A model generated the notes under the pieces. It saw nothing but the letters and a program-made list of their open reading frames with translations, had not been told where the DNA came from and searched no databases. Positions 1 to 8,870 of a DNA stretch of 64,000 bases are shown piece after piece (position 1 is the stretch's first letter; every line of letters starts with the position of its first letter). This DNA comes from Ralstonia insidiosa. GTDB lineage: Bacteria > Pseudomonadota > Gammaproteobacteria > Burkholderiales > Burkholderiaceae. Both the position numbers and the translations under genes were made by a program. The stretch lies in contig NZ_VZPV01000001.1 in NCBI RefSeq assembly GCF_008801405.1, forward strand, positions 3,038,001-3,102,000. Direction: 5' to 3'.

Positions 1-641
1 CTGGCAAGACGCTCGCCGAAGAACTCGCCAACGTGCCTGACCAACCGCGTGCGGACCAGAACGTGATCCTGCCGATTGAGAAGGCGCTCTATAAGGAAGG
101 CCATCTCGCCATCCTGAAGGGCAACCTGGCCGAGGAAGGTGCCGTCGCAAAGATCACCGGCCTGAAAAACCCGGTCATCACCGGTCCGGCGCGCGTGTTC
201 GACGATGAGCAGAGCGCGATGAGCGCCATCCTGGGGGACCAGATCAAGGCCGGCGACATCCTCGTGCTGCGCTATCTGGGGCCCAAAGGGGGCCCGGGTA
301 TGCCAGAGATGCTGGCACCGACCTCGGCCATCATCGGCAAGGGCCTGGGCGAGTCGGTGGGCTTTATCACCGATGGGCGTTTCTCGGGTGGCACGTGGGG
401 CATGGTGGTCGGCCACGTCGCACCGGAAGCGTATGTGGGCGGCACGATTGGCCTGGTGCACGAGGGTGATTCGATCACCATCGACGCGCACCAGCGCCTG
501 CTGCAACTGAACGTGCCCGACGATGAACTCGCCCGCCGCCGTGCCGCGTGGAAGCAACCCGCGCCGCGCTATACGCGTGGTGTGCTGGCGAAGTTTGCAA
601 AGCTGGCCGCGCCGGCCAGCAAGGGTGCCGTGACGGACTGA
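1..641 (+). CDS. IlvD/Edd-family dehydratase, C-terminal part (5' end outside window)
   Basis: The gene is already open at the window edge; codons are read in frame from base 3 and stop at 639-641, giving about 212 C-terminal residues. The fragment carries the late hallmarks of dihydroxy-acid dehydratases: GGPGMPEM, TDGRFSGGTWG and a basic tail after ARRR. Enzymes of this family dehydrate dihydroxy-acids or sugar acids using an Fe-S cluster, whose cysteines would lie upstream of the window. It is clearly different in sequence from the full-length ilvD at 23136-24995, so the genome has two paralogues. It could act in branched-chain amino acid synthesis or on a sugar acid; the fragment cannot decide. 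Confidence 0.9.
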   Translation, partial: GKTLAEELANVPDQPRADQNVILPIEKALYKEGHLAILKGNLAEEGAVAKITGLKNPVITGPARVFDDEQSAMSAILGDQIKAGDILVLRYLGPKGGPGMPEMLAPTSAIIGKGLGESVGFITDGRFSGGTWGMVVGHVAPEAYVGGTIGLVHEGDSITIDAHQRLLQLNVPDDELARRRAAWKQPAPRYTRGVLAKFAKLAAPASKGAVTD

Positions 642-651
642 TCCGGTAACC

Positions 652-680
652 GCCGTCCCCAGGCTGCACACGGGGACGGC
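652..680 (+). terminator. GC-rich hairpin after the IlvD-family gene
   Basis: A perfect 9-bp stem, GCCGTCCCC (652-660) with GGGGACGGC (672-680), has an 11-nt loop and lies 10 bases after the stop codon. No T-run follows, so it is not a canonical intrinsic terminator; it may protect the 3' end or assist termination. Confidence 0.4.
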
Positions 681-697
681 GCCTCCCTCCCGACATC

Positions 698-1174
698 ATG
701 TGGAACACGACGAGCGCCGCCGTGCTGATCGGCATTGGGGCAACCGCTCTCATGGATTTCTGGATCTACACGCTGCACCGCGTATTCGGGCAGCCGATGA
801 CGAACTGGGCGCTCGTGGGGCGCTGGTTCTGGCACCTGCGCACCGGTAAGGTCTTCCACGACGAAATTGCCCTCGCCAGACCTTACGCGCATGAACTGGC
901 GTTCGGCTGGTTCTGTCACTACGCCATCGGCATCGCCTACGCCATCATCCTGGTCTTGATCGCGCCCGGTTGGCTGGTCGCACCGGCTTTACTGCCGGCC
1001 TGGATATTCGGCATGGTGACGATCCTGCCGGGCTGGTTTCTGCTGCACCCGGGCATGGGAGCGGGCTGGGCGGTCTCCAAGCGTGCCAACGCCACGCAGA
1101 TCCGCTGTCTGAGCATCGTGAGCCACAGCGTCTTCGCGGTCGGCTTGTATGGCGTGGCGCGACTTGCTCAGTAG
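698..1174 (+). CDS. DUF2938 family membrane protein
   Basis: A 158-residue hydrophobic protein with about four membrane segments: one at residues 6-26, two or three between about 68 and 118, and one near the C terminus. The family feel (GIGATALMDFW near the start, then W..GR, HE.A.GW..HY, HPGMGAGWA) matches DUF2938 proteins, whose function is unknown to me. It is predicted to sit in the inner membrane. It follows the IlvD-family gene by 56 bases with a hairpin in between, so co-transcription is uncertain. No soluble domain or catalytic motif is visible. Confidence 0.75.
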   Translation: MWNTTSAAVLIGIGATALMDFWIYTLHRVFGQPMTNWALVGRWFWHLRTGKVFHDEIALARPYAHELAFGWFCHYAIGIAYAIILVLIAPGWLVAPALLPAWIFGMVTILPGWFLLHPGMGAGWAVSKRANATQIRCLSIVSHSVFAVGLYGVARLAQ

Positions 1175-1197
1175 GTCCGCGTGCCGTTAGACGTTGC

Positions 1198-1623
1198 TTA
1201 GCGCGACGGCGGCTTGCGCTGGTCGGCCAACGCATCGTCCAGCGCAGCACCCAGCCAGTCCATCAGACGGGCTTCCAGCGTGCGCGTGAGATCGGCAGCC
1301 AGTTGTTCGGTCAGCAGCGAGAGACGCGATTCCAGCGCCGCGCGACATTGCGCCTCGATCAGCGTCGGCCATTCAGTCTGGAAGCGCCACATCACGTGCC
1401 CCATCACACGCGCAGCATCGGTACCGGCCGGCGGCAGGGCGGGGGTGGGCGCCAGGCCCTGCTCGCGCAAGACAGGCGGCACGGCTGGTGCAGCAGGGGC
1501 AACAACTGGTGATGGCGTAGCCGCCGAAGCGACCACCGCTTCAGCATCCTCCAGTTCGACGATCTCCGTCAGAACGGGGATGTTGTTGTCCGCGGGGGAC
1601 CCAGAGTTGCGGCCGTCGGTCAT
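1198..1623 (-). CDS. DUF2486-like small protein next to holC
   Basis: A 141-residue protein. Residues 1-70 are low-complexity, rich in Ala, Pro and Val, and probably disordered. Residues 75-140 look helical, with W..E.P.L.E...A.LES.L..L, and end in a basic tail. This matches the DUF2486 proteins that I recall lying beside holC in Burkholderiaceae. Its ATG overlaps the holC stop by four bases (ATGA), so translation is probably coupled and the protein made together with the DNA polymerase III chi subunit. Its function is unknown. Confidence 0.7.
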   Translation of the reverse strand: MTDGRNSGSPADNNIPVLTEIVELEDAEAVVASAATPSPVVAPAAPAVPPVLREQGLAPTPALPPAGTDAARVMGHVMWRFQTEWPTLIEAQCRAALESRLSLLTEQLAADLTRTLEARLMDWLGAALDDALADQRKPPSR

Positions 1624-2048
1624 GCGCGCCCCACGTCGTGATGTTGGATTGGATAACCCCGATCGCGGTAGAAACGGAAGCGGTCGCGCGCGGCGGCGCG
1701 GTCGGCATCGTCATCACCGACGATTTCGATCAGCCGCTCGAAGCGCGCAAACAGCGGCGGCGGCTCGCTCGACAGATTGACAAGAATGTCGTGATGCGGG
1801 GCGTCGTCCAGCGGCTCGGAGATGTCGGCCAGCAAGATGGGGGTCTGGTCGGCCAGCGCGTGTCGCAGGCCGCAGTGCGGCAGGAAATCGAGCGCGCTGA
1901 ACGTCCACAACTGCGTGTCGAACGCTTGCAGTGCCGCCTGATCTCCGACCACGATCACCTTCTGGCCCGCGCCGTAAGCCTTGCGCACGAGCCGGCAGGC
2001 ATAGGCCAGCTTGCCGGGCACGTTGCTGTGAAAATCGACGCGGGTCAT
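1620..2048 (-). CDS. holC: DNA polymerase III subunit chi
   Basis: A 142-residue protein matching HolC, the clamp-loader accessory subunit that links the replicase to single-stranded DNA-binding protein. Seen: an opening of the type TRVDFHSNVP followed by KLAYACRLVRKA, a central GDQAAL segment, a W.FSALDFLPH motif, and a C-terminal YRDRGYPIQHHDVGRA, all typical of beta-proteobacterial chi. It lies 22 bases downstream of pepA and overlaps the next gene by four bases, giving the order pepA-holC-DUF2486, an arrangement shared by many proteobacteria for pepA-holC. Confidence 0.9.
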   Translation of the reverse strand: MTRVDFHSNVPGKLAYACRLVRKAYGAGQKVIVVGDQAALQAFDTQLWTFSALDFLPHCGLRHALADQTPILLADISEPLDDAPHHDILVNLSSEPPPLFARFERLIEIVGDDDADRAAARDRFRFYRDRGYPIQHHDVGRA

Positions 2049-2070
2049 ACGGTGCTTCGCCTCAGATGAA

Positions 2071-3579
2071 TCAACCGCGGTCCATCAGGAAGCGCGTCAG
2101 CAACGGCACCGGGCGACCGGTGGCGCCCTTGGCCGCACCGCTCTTCCAGGCCGTACCGGCGATGTCCAGGTGCGCCCAGTCGTACTTCTCGGTGAAGCGC
2201 GCCAGGAAGCAGGCCGCCGTCACGCTGCCAGCCGGGCGGCCGCCGATGTTGCCCATGTCGGCAAAATTGGACTTGAGCTGTTCCTGGTATTCCTCGTCCA
2301 GCGGCATGCGCCAAGCGGTGTCGAGCGATTGCTTGCCGGCCGCGATCAGCGAATCCGCCAGCGCATCGCTGCGGGCGTACATGCCGGTGTTGATGTGACC
2401 AAGCGCGATGATGCAGGCGCCCGTGAGCGTTGCCACGTCGATCACCACGGCCGGCTTGAAGCGCTCCACGTAGGTCAGCGCATCACACAGGATCAGGCGG
2501 CCTTCGGCGTCTGTATTCAGGATCTCGATGGTCTGGCCCGACATGCTGGTGACCACGTCGCCCGGCTTGGTGGCGATGCCGCTGGGCATGTTCTCGCAGG
2601 TCGGCACCACGGCAATGACGTTCTGCTTGAGGCCCATTTCGGCCACGGCACGCAGCGTGCCCAGCACCGAGGCCGCGCCGCACATGTCGTACTTCATCTC
2701 GTCCATGCCCTCGCCCGGCTTGAGCGAGATGCCACCCGTATCAAACGTGATGCCCTTGCCAACCAGCACCACGGGCGCCTGCTTGGCCGGGCCGCCCTCG
2801 TAGCGCAGCACGATGAACTGAGGCGGCTCTTCGCTGCCCTTGGTCACGGCCAGGAAGGCGCCCATCTTCAGGGCTTCGATCTGCTTGCGGCCGAGCACTT
2901 CGACCTTGAGCTTGAATTCCTTGGCGATCTGGCGCGCGGTGTTGGCCAGGTACGTCGGCGTGCAGATGTTGGACGGCAGGTTGCCCAGGTCACGCGTCAG
3001 GTCCATGCCGTTGGCGATGGCAGTGCCGCGGGCGGCGGCCACGCTGGCGACCTTGGCATCGGCGGCCGGCACAGCCAGCACGACCTTGCGCAGGCTGGTG
3101 CCGCTCTTGTCGCCCTTGCTCTTGAGCGCCGGATGGCGCTCGATGAAGCGGTAGCTGGTTTCGCGGATGAGCGAAACAGCGGTCAGCACGGCCCAGGCGG
3201 TGTCCTTGTCACGGGCGGTGTGCTCGGTCAGCGTCCACGTCACGTTGGCGGCCTTGGTGCCGGCCAGCGCGCGCAGTGCGGTGCGCACGGCTTCAGCGTA
3301 GGCGCGGTCGGTGAAGTCGGCTTCCTTGCCCAGGCCGACCAGCAACACGCGGGCGGCGCCCACGCCGGCCACCTCGTGCAGCAGCAGCGAGGTGCCGCGC
3401 TTGCCTTCAAAGTCGCCCAGCTTGATCAAGCGGCCGACCAGGCCCTTGGTCGCCACGTCCAGCGCCTTGGCGGCGCCAGCCAGGGTCTGCGACTCGAACA
3501 GACCGATCACGAGGCAATCGCTCTTGGCCGCCAGGGCGCCCGCTTTGGCCCAGTCCAGGGCTTTTGTGCTAAATTCCAT
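2071..3579 (-). CDS. pepA: Leucyl aminopeptidase (M17 family)
   Basis: A cytosolic metallo-aminopeptidase that removes N-terminal residues, classically leucine, from peptides; in enterobacteria PepA also binds DNA in site-specific recombination and carAB control. The M17 signature NTDAEGRL is present, as are the metal and active-site segments VGKGITFDTGG and MKYDMCGAASV. The ATG at 3579 gives 502 residues starting MEFSTKALDW, the usual family start; an in-frame ATG nine codons upstream adds an untypical extension. It is the first gene of a leftward set with holC and is divergent from lptF, with 136 bases between the two starts for both promoters. Confidence 0.95.
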   Translation of the reverse strand: MEFSTKALDWAKAGALAAKSDCLVIGLFESQTLAGAAKALDVATKGLVGRLIKLGDFEGKRGTSLLLHEVAGVGAARVLLVGLGKEADFTDRAYAEAVRTALRALAGTKAANVTWTLTEHTARDKDTAWAVLTAVSLIRETSYRFIERHPALKSKGDKSGTSLRKVVLAVPAADAKVASVAAARGTAIANGMDLTRDLGNLPSNICTPTYLANTARQIAKEFKLKVEVLGRKQIEALKMGAFLAVTKGSEEPPQFIVLRYEGGPAKQAPVVLVGKGITFDTGGISLKPGEGMDEMKYDMCGAASVLGTLRAVAEMGLKQNVIAVVPTCENMPSGIATKPGDVVTSMSGQTIEILNTDAEGRLILCDALTYVERFKPAVVIDVATLTGACIIALGHINTGMYARSDALADSLIAAGKQSLDTAWRMPLDEEYQEQLKSNFADMGNIGGRPAGSVTAACFLARFTEKYDWAHLDIAGTAWKSGAAKGATGRPVPLLTRFLMDRG

Positions 3580-3715
3580 CGCGCTTCTCTCTATGAGGCG
3601 AGTCAACGAAAGCCCACATTATCCGCGATTTTGCGCGGGGGCTCCGATGGAACCCCAATGGGGTGTACATCGTCCCAACCGTGGCCAAGACCTCGCCCTC
3701 CCTTCCCGCATCCGC

Positions 3716-4846
3716 ATGATTTTCGAACAAGCCCTGCGACGCGAGCTGTCCTTTACCGCCGGCGCCGTCTTCCTCGTGCTGCTGACGTTCATGCTGACCA
3801 CCCTGGTGATCCGCATTCTCGGCATGGCCGCCAATGGTGAAGCCAATCCGAACGACGTCCTGCTGCTCATCGGCCTGGCTACGCTGGGCTACCTTGCCAT
3901 TCTCCTGTGCGCCACCCTCTTCATCTCAGTGCTGCTGGTGCTCACGCGCTGGTACAAGGATTCCGAGATGGTGGTGTGGTTCACCTCGGGTATCAGCCTG
4001 ACCGACTTCATCCGCCCGGTGCTGCGCTTCTCGCTGCCGTTCATCGTGCTGGTGGCGCTGCTGGCACTGTTCGGCTGGCCGTGGGCCAACCAGCAGAGCG
4101 CACTGTTCCGTGACCGGTTCGAGCAACGCGACGTGCTGTCGATGATCTCTGCCGGCCGCTTCATCGAGCCCGCGCACGGCAACTACGTGCTCTTCATCGA
4201 AGGCGTGGACTCGGGCATGAAACACGCCCGCAACCTGTTCGTGGCGAATGCCGCGCAGGACAAGATCGGCGTGGCGCTGGCCAAGACCGGCGAGTTCAAG
4301 ACCATGCCCAACGGCGATCGCTACGTCGTGCTCGACACGGGCCGCCGCTATGAAGGCACGCCCGGCCAGCTCGACTACCGTATCGTCGAGTTCGACAAGT
4401 ACGGTGTGAAGGTGGCCAACAAGCCGCCTGAGGCAGATGCCAACCAGCCCACCAAGAGCCGCCCCACCCAGGACCTGCTTGCCAACCCGACGCCCGAAAA
4501 CCTGGGCGAACTGGTCTGGCGCATCGGCCTGCCCCTGCTGGCGCTGAACTTCGTGCTGATCGCCATTCCGCTGGCCTACGTCAACCCGCGCCTGGGCCGC
4601 TACACGCCGATGATCTTCGCCGTGCTGATCTATCTGACGTATTCCAACCTGCTGAACCTGTCGCAAGCCTGGGTCTCGCAGGGCAAGATGAACGTGTTCA
4701 TGGCCTGGTGGCCGATCCACCTGGCAGCCTTCATCTGCGCAGTGTTGTTGTTCCGCTTCCGCCACTACAGCGCGGCCGGCCTAAAGGGCATTTCCGCCCT
4801 GCTCGGCTTTGCACCGAAATCGGCCTCCAGCAAGGCGGGCGCATGA
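3716..4846 (+). CDS. lptF: LPS export ABC transporter permease LptF
   Basis: A 376-residue inner-membrane protein of the LptBFG complex that extracts lipopolysaccharide and passes it to LptC/LptA. Three membrane segments at about residues 12-35, 55-75 and 98-120 are followed by a periplasmic beta-jellyroll region (about 130-260) and three C-terminal segments, the standard YjgP/YjgQ layout. The ATG at 3716 (MIFEQALRRE) was chosen because the longer upstream reading runs into the pepA promoter region and lacks similarity to the family. Its TGA overlaps the lptG start in ATGATGA, implying translational coupling. Confidence 0.93.
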   Translation: MIFEQALRRELSFTAGAVFLVLLTFMLTTLVIRILGMAANGEANPNDVLLLIGLATLGYLAILLCATLFISVLLVLTRWYKDSEMVVWFTSGISLTDFIRPVLRFSLPFIVLVALLALFGWPWANQQSALFRDRFEQRDVLSMISAGRFIEPAHGNYVLFIEGVDSGMKHARNLFVANAAQDKIGVALAKTGEFKTMPNGDRYVVLDTGRRYEGTPGQLDYRIVEFDKYGVKVANKPPEADANQPTKSRPTQDLLANPTPENLGELVWRIGLPLLALNFVLIAIPLAYVNPRLGRYTPMIFAVLIYLTYSNLLNLSQAWVSQGKMNVFMAWWPIHLAAFICAVLLFRFRHYSAAGLKGISALLGFAPKSASSKAGA

Positions 4847-6039
4847 TGAAGATGCCGGTCTACGAAAAATACTTCGCACGCCAGATCTACGGCGTGTTCA
4901 TCTTCATCCTGTTTGCGGTGCTGGCGCTGTTCATCTTCTTCGACATGCTGGGCGAGCTGGGCTCGGTCATGGGCCGCTACACCACGCTCATCGCGTTCTT
5001 CCACGTGATGCTGCAGGCGCCCACGCGTGTGTATGAAGTGATTCCGGTGGCCGCGCTCATCAGTGCCATCTACGTGTTCTCGCAGATGGCGAGCCAGTCG
5101 GAGTTCACGATCTTTCGCGTGGCTGGGCTGGATACGCGGCGCGCGCTGATGTCGCTGTTCAAGATTGCGCTGCCGCTGGCGCTGGTGACGTACATCTTCG
5201 GCGAGTTCATCGGCCCGAAGGCGGAACAGTACGCGCAGAAGGTGCGACTTGAAGCGCTGGGCGCCACGGTGTCAGCCGGCTTCCGCTCGGGCGTGTGGGT
5301 CAAGGACCGCGGCCCGGCCAAGCCGGATGGCAGTGGCGGCGAGGTGACGCGCTTCATCAACGTGGGCGCGCTGCAGGCAGACCAGTCCATCCAGGGCCTG
5401 CGCATCTATGAATTCGACTCGGACTACCGTCTGAGCACGATTCGCGTGGCGCAGCAGGCGCGGTATGAAGGTCACCAGAACTGGCAGTTGAGCAACGTGA
5501 CCGAGACGCGCTTCATTGAATTCCCGCGCAAGGCAGTTGCCGCCACGCCGCAGGACAACGTGCAGGCCGCACCCGGCGCACCCGATGCACTGGCGCCGGA
5601 ATTCCGTGGCGAGCAGACCACGGTGCCGCAACAGGAGATGCGCTCAGAGCTCACGCCGCAGTTGCTGTCGGTGCTGATGGTCACGCCTGACCGCATGGCC
5701 ACGCTGGATCTGTTCCAGTACATCCGCCATCTGCGTGACAACAAACAGGATTCACAGCGCTACGAGATCGCGCTGTGGAAGAAGGTGGTCTACCCGTTCA
5801 CCGTGCTGGTGATGATGGCGCTGGCCCTGCCCTTCGCCTACCTGCACGCACGCGCCGGCGCCGTCGGTCTGAAGGTGTTCGGCGGGATCATGCTGGGGCT
5901 GTCGTTCCAGCTGGTGAACAACCTGTTCTCACACGTAGGGCTGCTCAATACGTGGCCAGCCATTTTCACGGCCATTGTGCCAGGCGCCCTGTATCTGGCA
6001 TTCGCGCTGGTGGCGCTACGCTGGGTGGAGCGTCACTGA
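4843..6039 (+). CDS. lptG: LPS export ABC transporter permease LptG
   Basis: A 398-residue partner of LptF with the same YjgP/YjgQ architecture: an N-terminal membrane block containing Y.ARQI and F.IFRVAG.., a periplasmic domain at about 130-300, and a C-terminal block of three segments ending ALRWVERH. Starts at 4843 and 4846 are both possible since the sequence is ATGATG; 4843 overlaps lptF by four bases. The region around residues 225-260 has an Ala/Pro-rich stretch (VQAAPGAPDA) that appears to be a loop. The gene's own TGA overlaps the next start (cbiX) by one base, an unusual coupling of LPS export to tetrapyrrole metabolism. Confidence 0.93.
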   Translation: MMKMPVYEKYFARQIYGVFIFILFAVLALFIFFDMLGELGSVMGRYTTLIAFFHVMLQAPTRVYEVIPVAALISAIYVFSQMASQSEFTIFRVAGLDTRRALMSLFKIALPLALVTYIFGEFIGPKAEQYAQKVRLEALGATVSAGFRSGVWVKDRGPAKPDGSGGEVTRFINVGALQADQSIQGLRIYEFDSDYRLSTIRVAQQARYEGHQNWQLSNVTETRFIEFPRKAVAATPQDNVQAAPGAPDALAPEFRGEQTTVPQQEMRSELTPQLLSVLMVTPDRMATLDLFQYIRHLRDNKQDSQRYEIALWKKVVYPFTVLVMMALALPFAYLHARAGAVGLKVFGGIMLGLSFQLVNNLFSHVGLLNTWPAIFTAIVPGALYLAFALVALRWVERH

Positions 6040-6419
6040 TGACCGCGCGCGCACTCGTGCTGTTTGCGCATGGCGCGCGCGATGCCCGCTGGCGCGAGCC
6101 GTTCGACCGGCTGCACACGCGCCTCGCTGCTCAGCAACCCGATGTCGACGTCCGCCTTGCCTTTCTTGAGCTAATGACGCCCGATCTGCCGGGCACGATC
6201 GACGAACTCGCTGCCGCCGGTGTGCAGCACATCACCATCGTGCCGGTGTTCTTTGGCCAGGGCGGCCACTTGCGGCGGGATCTGCCGGCGCTGATCGAGC
6301 GCTGCGCACAGGCCCACCCCGCCCTCTCCATCCGTTGTGCCGATGCCGTCGGTGAAGACGACGCCGTGCTCGACGCGATTGCCAGCTATTGTGTACGGCA
6401 GCTCACCTCGCCAACCTGA
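6039..6419 (+). CDS. cbiX: Sirohydrochlorin chelatase, CbiX family
   Basis: A 126-residue single-domain CbiX-type chelatase. It matches the family opening LFAHGARD with the catalytic His, and the second conserved block PVFFGQGGHLRRDLP containing the other His. Such short forms insert Fe2+ (siroheme) or Co2+ (cobalamin) into sirohydrochlorin. In this window siroheme is needed by the sulfite reductase CysI, and its precursor is made by the CobA-type methyltransferase at 9895-10701, so a role as ferrochelatase is a reasonable inference. It starts inside the lptG stop codon (TGATG), so it is probably translated by re-initiation from the lptFG message. Confidence 0.85.
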   Translation: MTARALVLFAHGARDARWREPFDRLHTRLAAQQPDVDVRLAFLELMTPDLPGTIDELAAAGVQHITIVPVFFGQGGHLRRDLPALIERCAQAHPALSIRCADAVGEDDAVLDAIASYCVRQLTSPT

Positions 6420-6445
6420 TCTGCCGTCCGCCGGCACGCCTCCCT

Positions 6446-7267
6446 TCAGGGCGGCAGGAGAGCGCCCCCGCCGGTGCCGCAAGCCCCTTGGGGGTTGATA
6501 CTCCCAATGATCGGCATCAGCGAGGTCAGATCCACCACAGCGCGACCGAAATCGACACGCGTTGCATACCTTGGCATCACGCCTCCCTGACAGCGCATGT
6601 ATGGGAGCAGTTGCCCGACGGCCGAGCCGATCGTCGGCGTCACCTGCTTCAAGAGATCCCCGAAGACGCCCGCGGGCGTCGGCGCGGTCAGATACCGCTG
6701 ATGAATGGGGCTGTATGACGCGGCGTTCTCGCCCGCGGCAGCCAGGATCGGTGAAAGTTGATGGTTCAGCCTGGCAACACCAGCGTTGACGCTGATCGGG
6801 GTCACACGCCGGGTCAGCATCTGCGGCGACGCCAGCTCGGCAGGATCATCGTGTTCGCTCAGTTCCGCCACCAGGGCCGACGTCAGGATCGATACATTCA
6901 CGATCGCCTCATCCTCATTGGCCGGCAATTCAGGTAGCACCGAATAGAGCGTCGGATCGTCGCCGCTGGCGTCGTCTGCGGTGACCAGCAACGGGGCCGT
7001 CAACCCGGTCAGCGGAATCTCGTAGTGACCCGTGCTGTCGGTGACCGTGCTCAGCGTCCTGCCCTGGGCATCGGTCACCTTGACTTGGGCACCCGACAGA
7101 AGATCGCCCATCGCCACGGTGCCGCTCATGATGCGCGGGGCCGATGCGGCGCTCGCACTGTCCTCGCCACCCCCGCACGCGGCCAGCGTGGCAAGCACTG
7201 CGACGACGGGCATCCACGCCCCGAGACGCACGGCGGATGGTTGATTCGACGAATGGGTAGCAGGCAT
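6446..7267 (-). CDS. Predicted lipoprotein with a carboxypeptidase-regulatory-like domain
   Basis: A 273-residue protein when started at 7267. It has a signal sequence with lipobox LAAC near residue 30, followed by GGGEDSA, so it is likely anchored in the outer membrane. Residues about 45-110 (SGTVAMGDLLSGAQVKVTD, then SVTDSTGHYEIPL-type sequence) resemble the beta-sandwich CarboxypepD_reg/Big-like repeat. The remaining 160 residues have no motif I recognise. An in-frame ATG at 7339 would hide the signal peptide and is less likely. It is transcribed alone, converging on cbiX, with no functional clue from neighbours. Confidence 0.65.
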   Translation of the reverse strand: MPATHSSNQPSAVRLGAWMPVVAVLATLAACGGGEDSASAASAPRIMSGTVAMGDLLSGAQVKVTDAQGRTLSTVTDSTGHYEIPLTGLTAPLLVTADDASGDDPTLYSVLPELPANEDEAIVNVSILTSALVAELSEHDDPAELASPQMLTRRVTPISVNAGVARLNHQLSPILAAAGENAASYSPIHQRYLTAPTPAGVFGDLLKQVTPTIGSAVGQLLPYMRCQGGVMPRYATRVDFGRAVVDLTSLMPIIGSINPQGACGTGGGALLPP

Positions 7268-7413
7268 GGCATGGGGCTGGAGATCCCGCACTCGGGCGGA
7301 GGCGGCGTGGATACTCCCATGGCAACCCTGCTCGCTCAAGCGCGCAGGCGCGCGGTGCGTGCGATTGGTGCGGGTGTCTCACCAAGCTTTCGCCACGTCT
7401 CACACAACCCCGT

Positions 7414-7818
7414 TTAGCCGCCCTCGGGCTCGAGCTGCGCAAAGCGCGCGTGCACGTTGTTTTCAACGTGGAAACCGTGGGTGTCAAACTCCTCTAACTC
7501 CAGCGTCAACCCGAGATAGCGGCGTGCAAACACGTCGGCCAGATGCGCGCGCAGGGCAGCGAACAATTCCGCGCAGATCAGCCCCGTCACAGCCTTGGGC
7601 CGACCGGCCTTGATGCGGAATACCACGTGAATGAAGGCATCGTCCGCGGCGCCGTCTGCCATGCGGTACTGGTCCAGGCGTAGCGCGCGTGTGCGGATGC
7701 CGCCGGTCGGAAACACATCGGCATGGCCGATCAGCACGCCGTTGAGCAGGCGCATCAGCTCGGGAATGCGCGCATCAACTTCAACGTTGGCGGTGTACTC
7801 GATGATGACGTGCGGCAT
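7414..7818 (-). CDS. 5-carboxymethyl-2-hydroxymuconate Delta-isomerase-like protein
   Basis: A 134-residue member of the CHMI (HpaF-like) branch of the tautomerase superfamily. It begins MPHVIIEYTANV; after removal of Met the N-terminal Pro would be the catalytic base, as in the family. The block RTRALRLDQYRMADG and the downstream HVVFRIKAGR are also conserved. The known reaction is isomerisation of 5-carboxymethyl-2-hydroxymuconate in homoprotocatechuate degradation, but no other hpa gene lies nearby, so the substrate here is uncertain. It lies 29 bases downstream of the LysR gene on the same strand and may be read with it. Confidence 0.75.
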   Translation of the reverse strand: MPHVIIEYTANVEVDARIPELMRLLNGVLIGHADVFPTGGIRTRALRLDQYRMADGAADDAFIHVVFRIKAGRPKAVTGLICAELFAALRAHLADVFARRYLGLTLELEEFDTHGFHVENNVHARFAQLEPEGG

Positions 7819-7847
7819 CGCAGGCGTCCGAAGAAGGGGTTAGGTGA

Positions 7848-8744
7848 TTAACGCGCCGCCGCAGCCTCGGTGGACATCGCCGATTCGAGCGCATCCACTA
7901 CCCGCGCCAGCCGCCCGAGTGACGGCGCACGCTGCACGCAGACATCCCATTCCGATGGGGCCGAGGTGAGCTTGTGCGCCGACAGCACGCCCTCGGCAAG
8001 CTGCGGCCCGATCAGCCGCACGGGTGCGAACCCGAGCCCAAAGCCCTCCGCCACCAGCGCATGCTGCAGCGGCACGGATTGCACTTCAGCGGCCACATTC
8101 GGCGTCAAGCGATCGGCCTCATAGCGACCCAGCAGCCACGCCCGCATCTCACAGCCGGCCGGGTTCAGCACCCAGGCTTCCTCCGTGACTTGCGCCATCG
8201 ACAACGTCGGCGGCAACTTGCGCGAGGGCGCGGCAATCAGGCTGACGGGCTCCGTGCCGATCACGCGGATGTCCGCATCGGCATGGATGCCACGCACGTT
8301 GGCCGGCGCCAGCCACAGCGCGACGTCCAGCTCGGCGCGCTTCAGGCGATCGCGCAGTACGCCACCCCACTCGCAGCTCAGACGGAATGACACGCCCGGA
8401 TAGCGCAATCGCAGCCTCGACAACAGGCGCGCAAACCGCGCATCGCTCACCGCATGGCTGACACCCACACGCAGCGCGCCCTCGGGCTCGCCGGTGGCAC
8501 GCACGGCACTGCGCAGCGCCTCGAATTCACCAACGATGGTGCGGCAGCGCGCCAGCACCGCCTCGCCCTCGGCGGTGAGCCGGAACGGTTTGACGCGCCG
8601 GTCGAACAGCACGGTATCGAGCGCGCGCTCCAGCCGCTGGATCTGCTTGGTGACGGCCGGCTGTGTGAGCGGCAGGTGCTCGGCCACGCGGGCGATCGAT
8701 CCGGTCTGTGCCAGCAACACGAAGGTACGCATCTCTTCAAGCAT
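7848..8744 (-). CDS. LysR-family transcriptional regulator
   Basis: A 298-residue LysR protein when started at 8744 (MLEEMRTFVLLAQTGS); the upstream in-frame ATG at 8780 adds 12 residues that are not family-like. The N-terminal winged helix-turn-helix (residues 5-65) shows SIARVAEHL.LTQPAVTKQIQRLE, and the rest is a substrate-binding-like effector domain. It is divergent from the dehydrogenase gene at 8871, the classic arrangement for a LysR regulator and its target, with 126 bases between the starts. The effector is unknown. Confidence 0.88.
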   Translation of the reverse strand: MLEEMRTFVLLAQTGSIARVAEHLPLTQPAVTKQIQRLERALDTVLFDRRVKPFRLTAEGEAVLARCRTIVGEFEALRSAVRATGEPEGALRVGVSHAVSDARFARLLSRLRLRYPGVSFRLSCEWGGVLRDRLKRAELDVALWLAPANVRGIHADADIRVIGTEPVSLIAAPSRKLPPTLSMAQVTEEAWVLNPAGCEMRAWLLGRYEADRLTPNVAAEVQSVPLQHALVAEGFGLGFAPVRLIGPQLAEGVLSAHKLTSAPSEWDVCVQRAPSLGRLARVVDALESAMSTEAAAAR

Positions 8745-8870
8745 GACGACATTCCCAATCGTTATGTTTTCTGTGAACAAATTGAATTGGATTCATCTTA
8801 AGCGACAGGCCACAGTATCGCCAGACGCGCTTTTGCGTTGCTTTCCTCCCCCACCCACCACGAGGACACC

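Noticed and set aside
2170..3840. A long plus-strand open frame (556 codons) opposite pepA
   Set aside because: It is a mirror of the high-GC pepA coding strand; its translation is His-, Arg- and Gly-rich with no family features.
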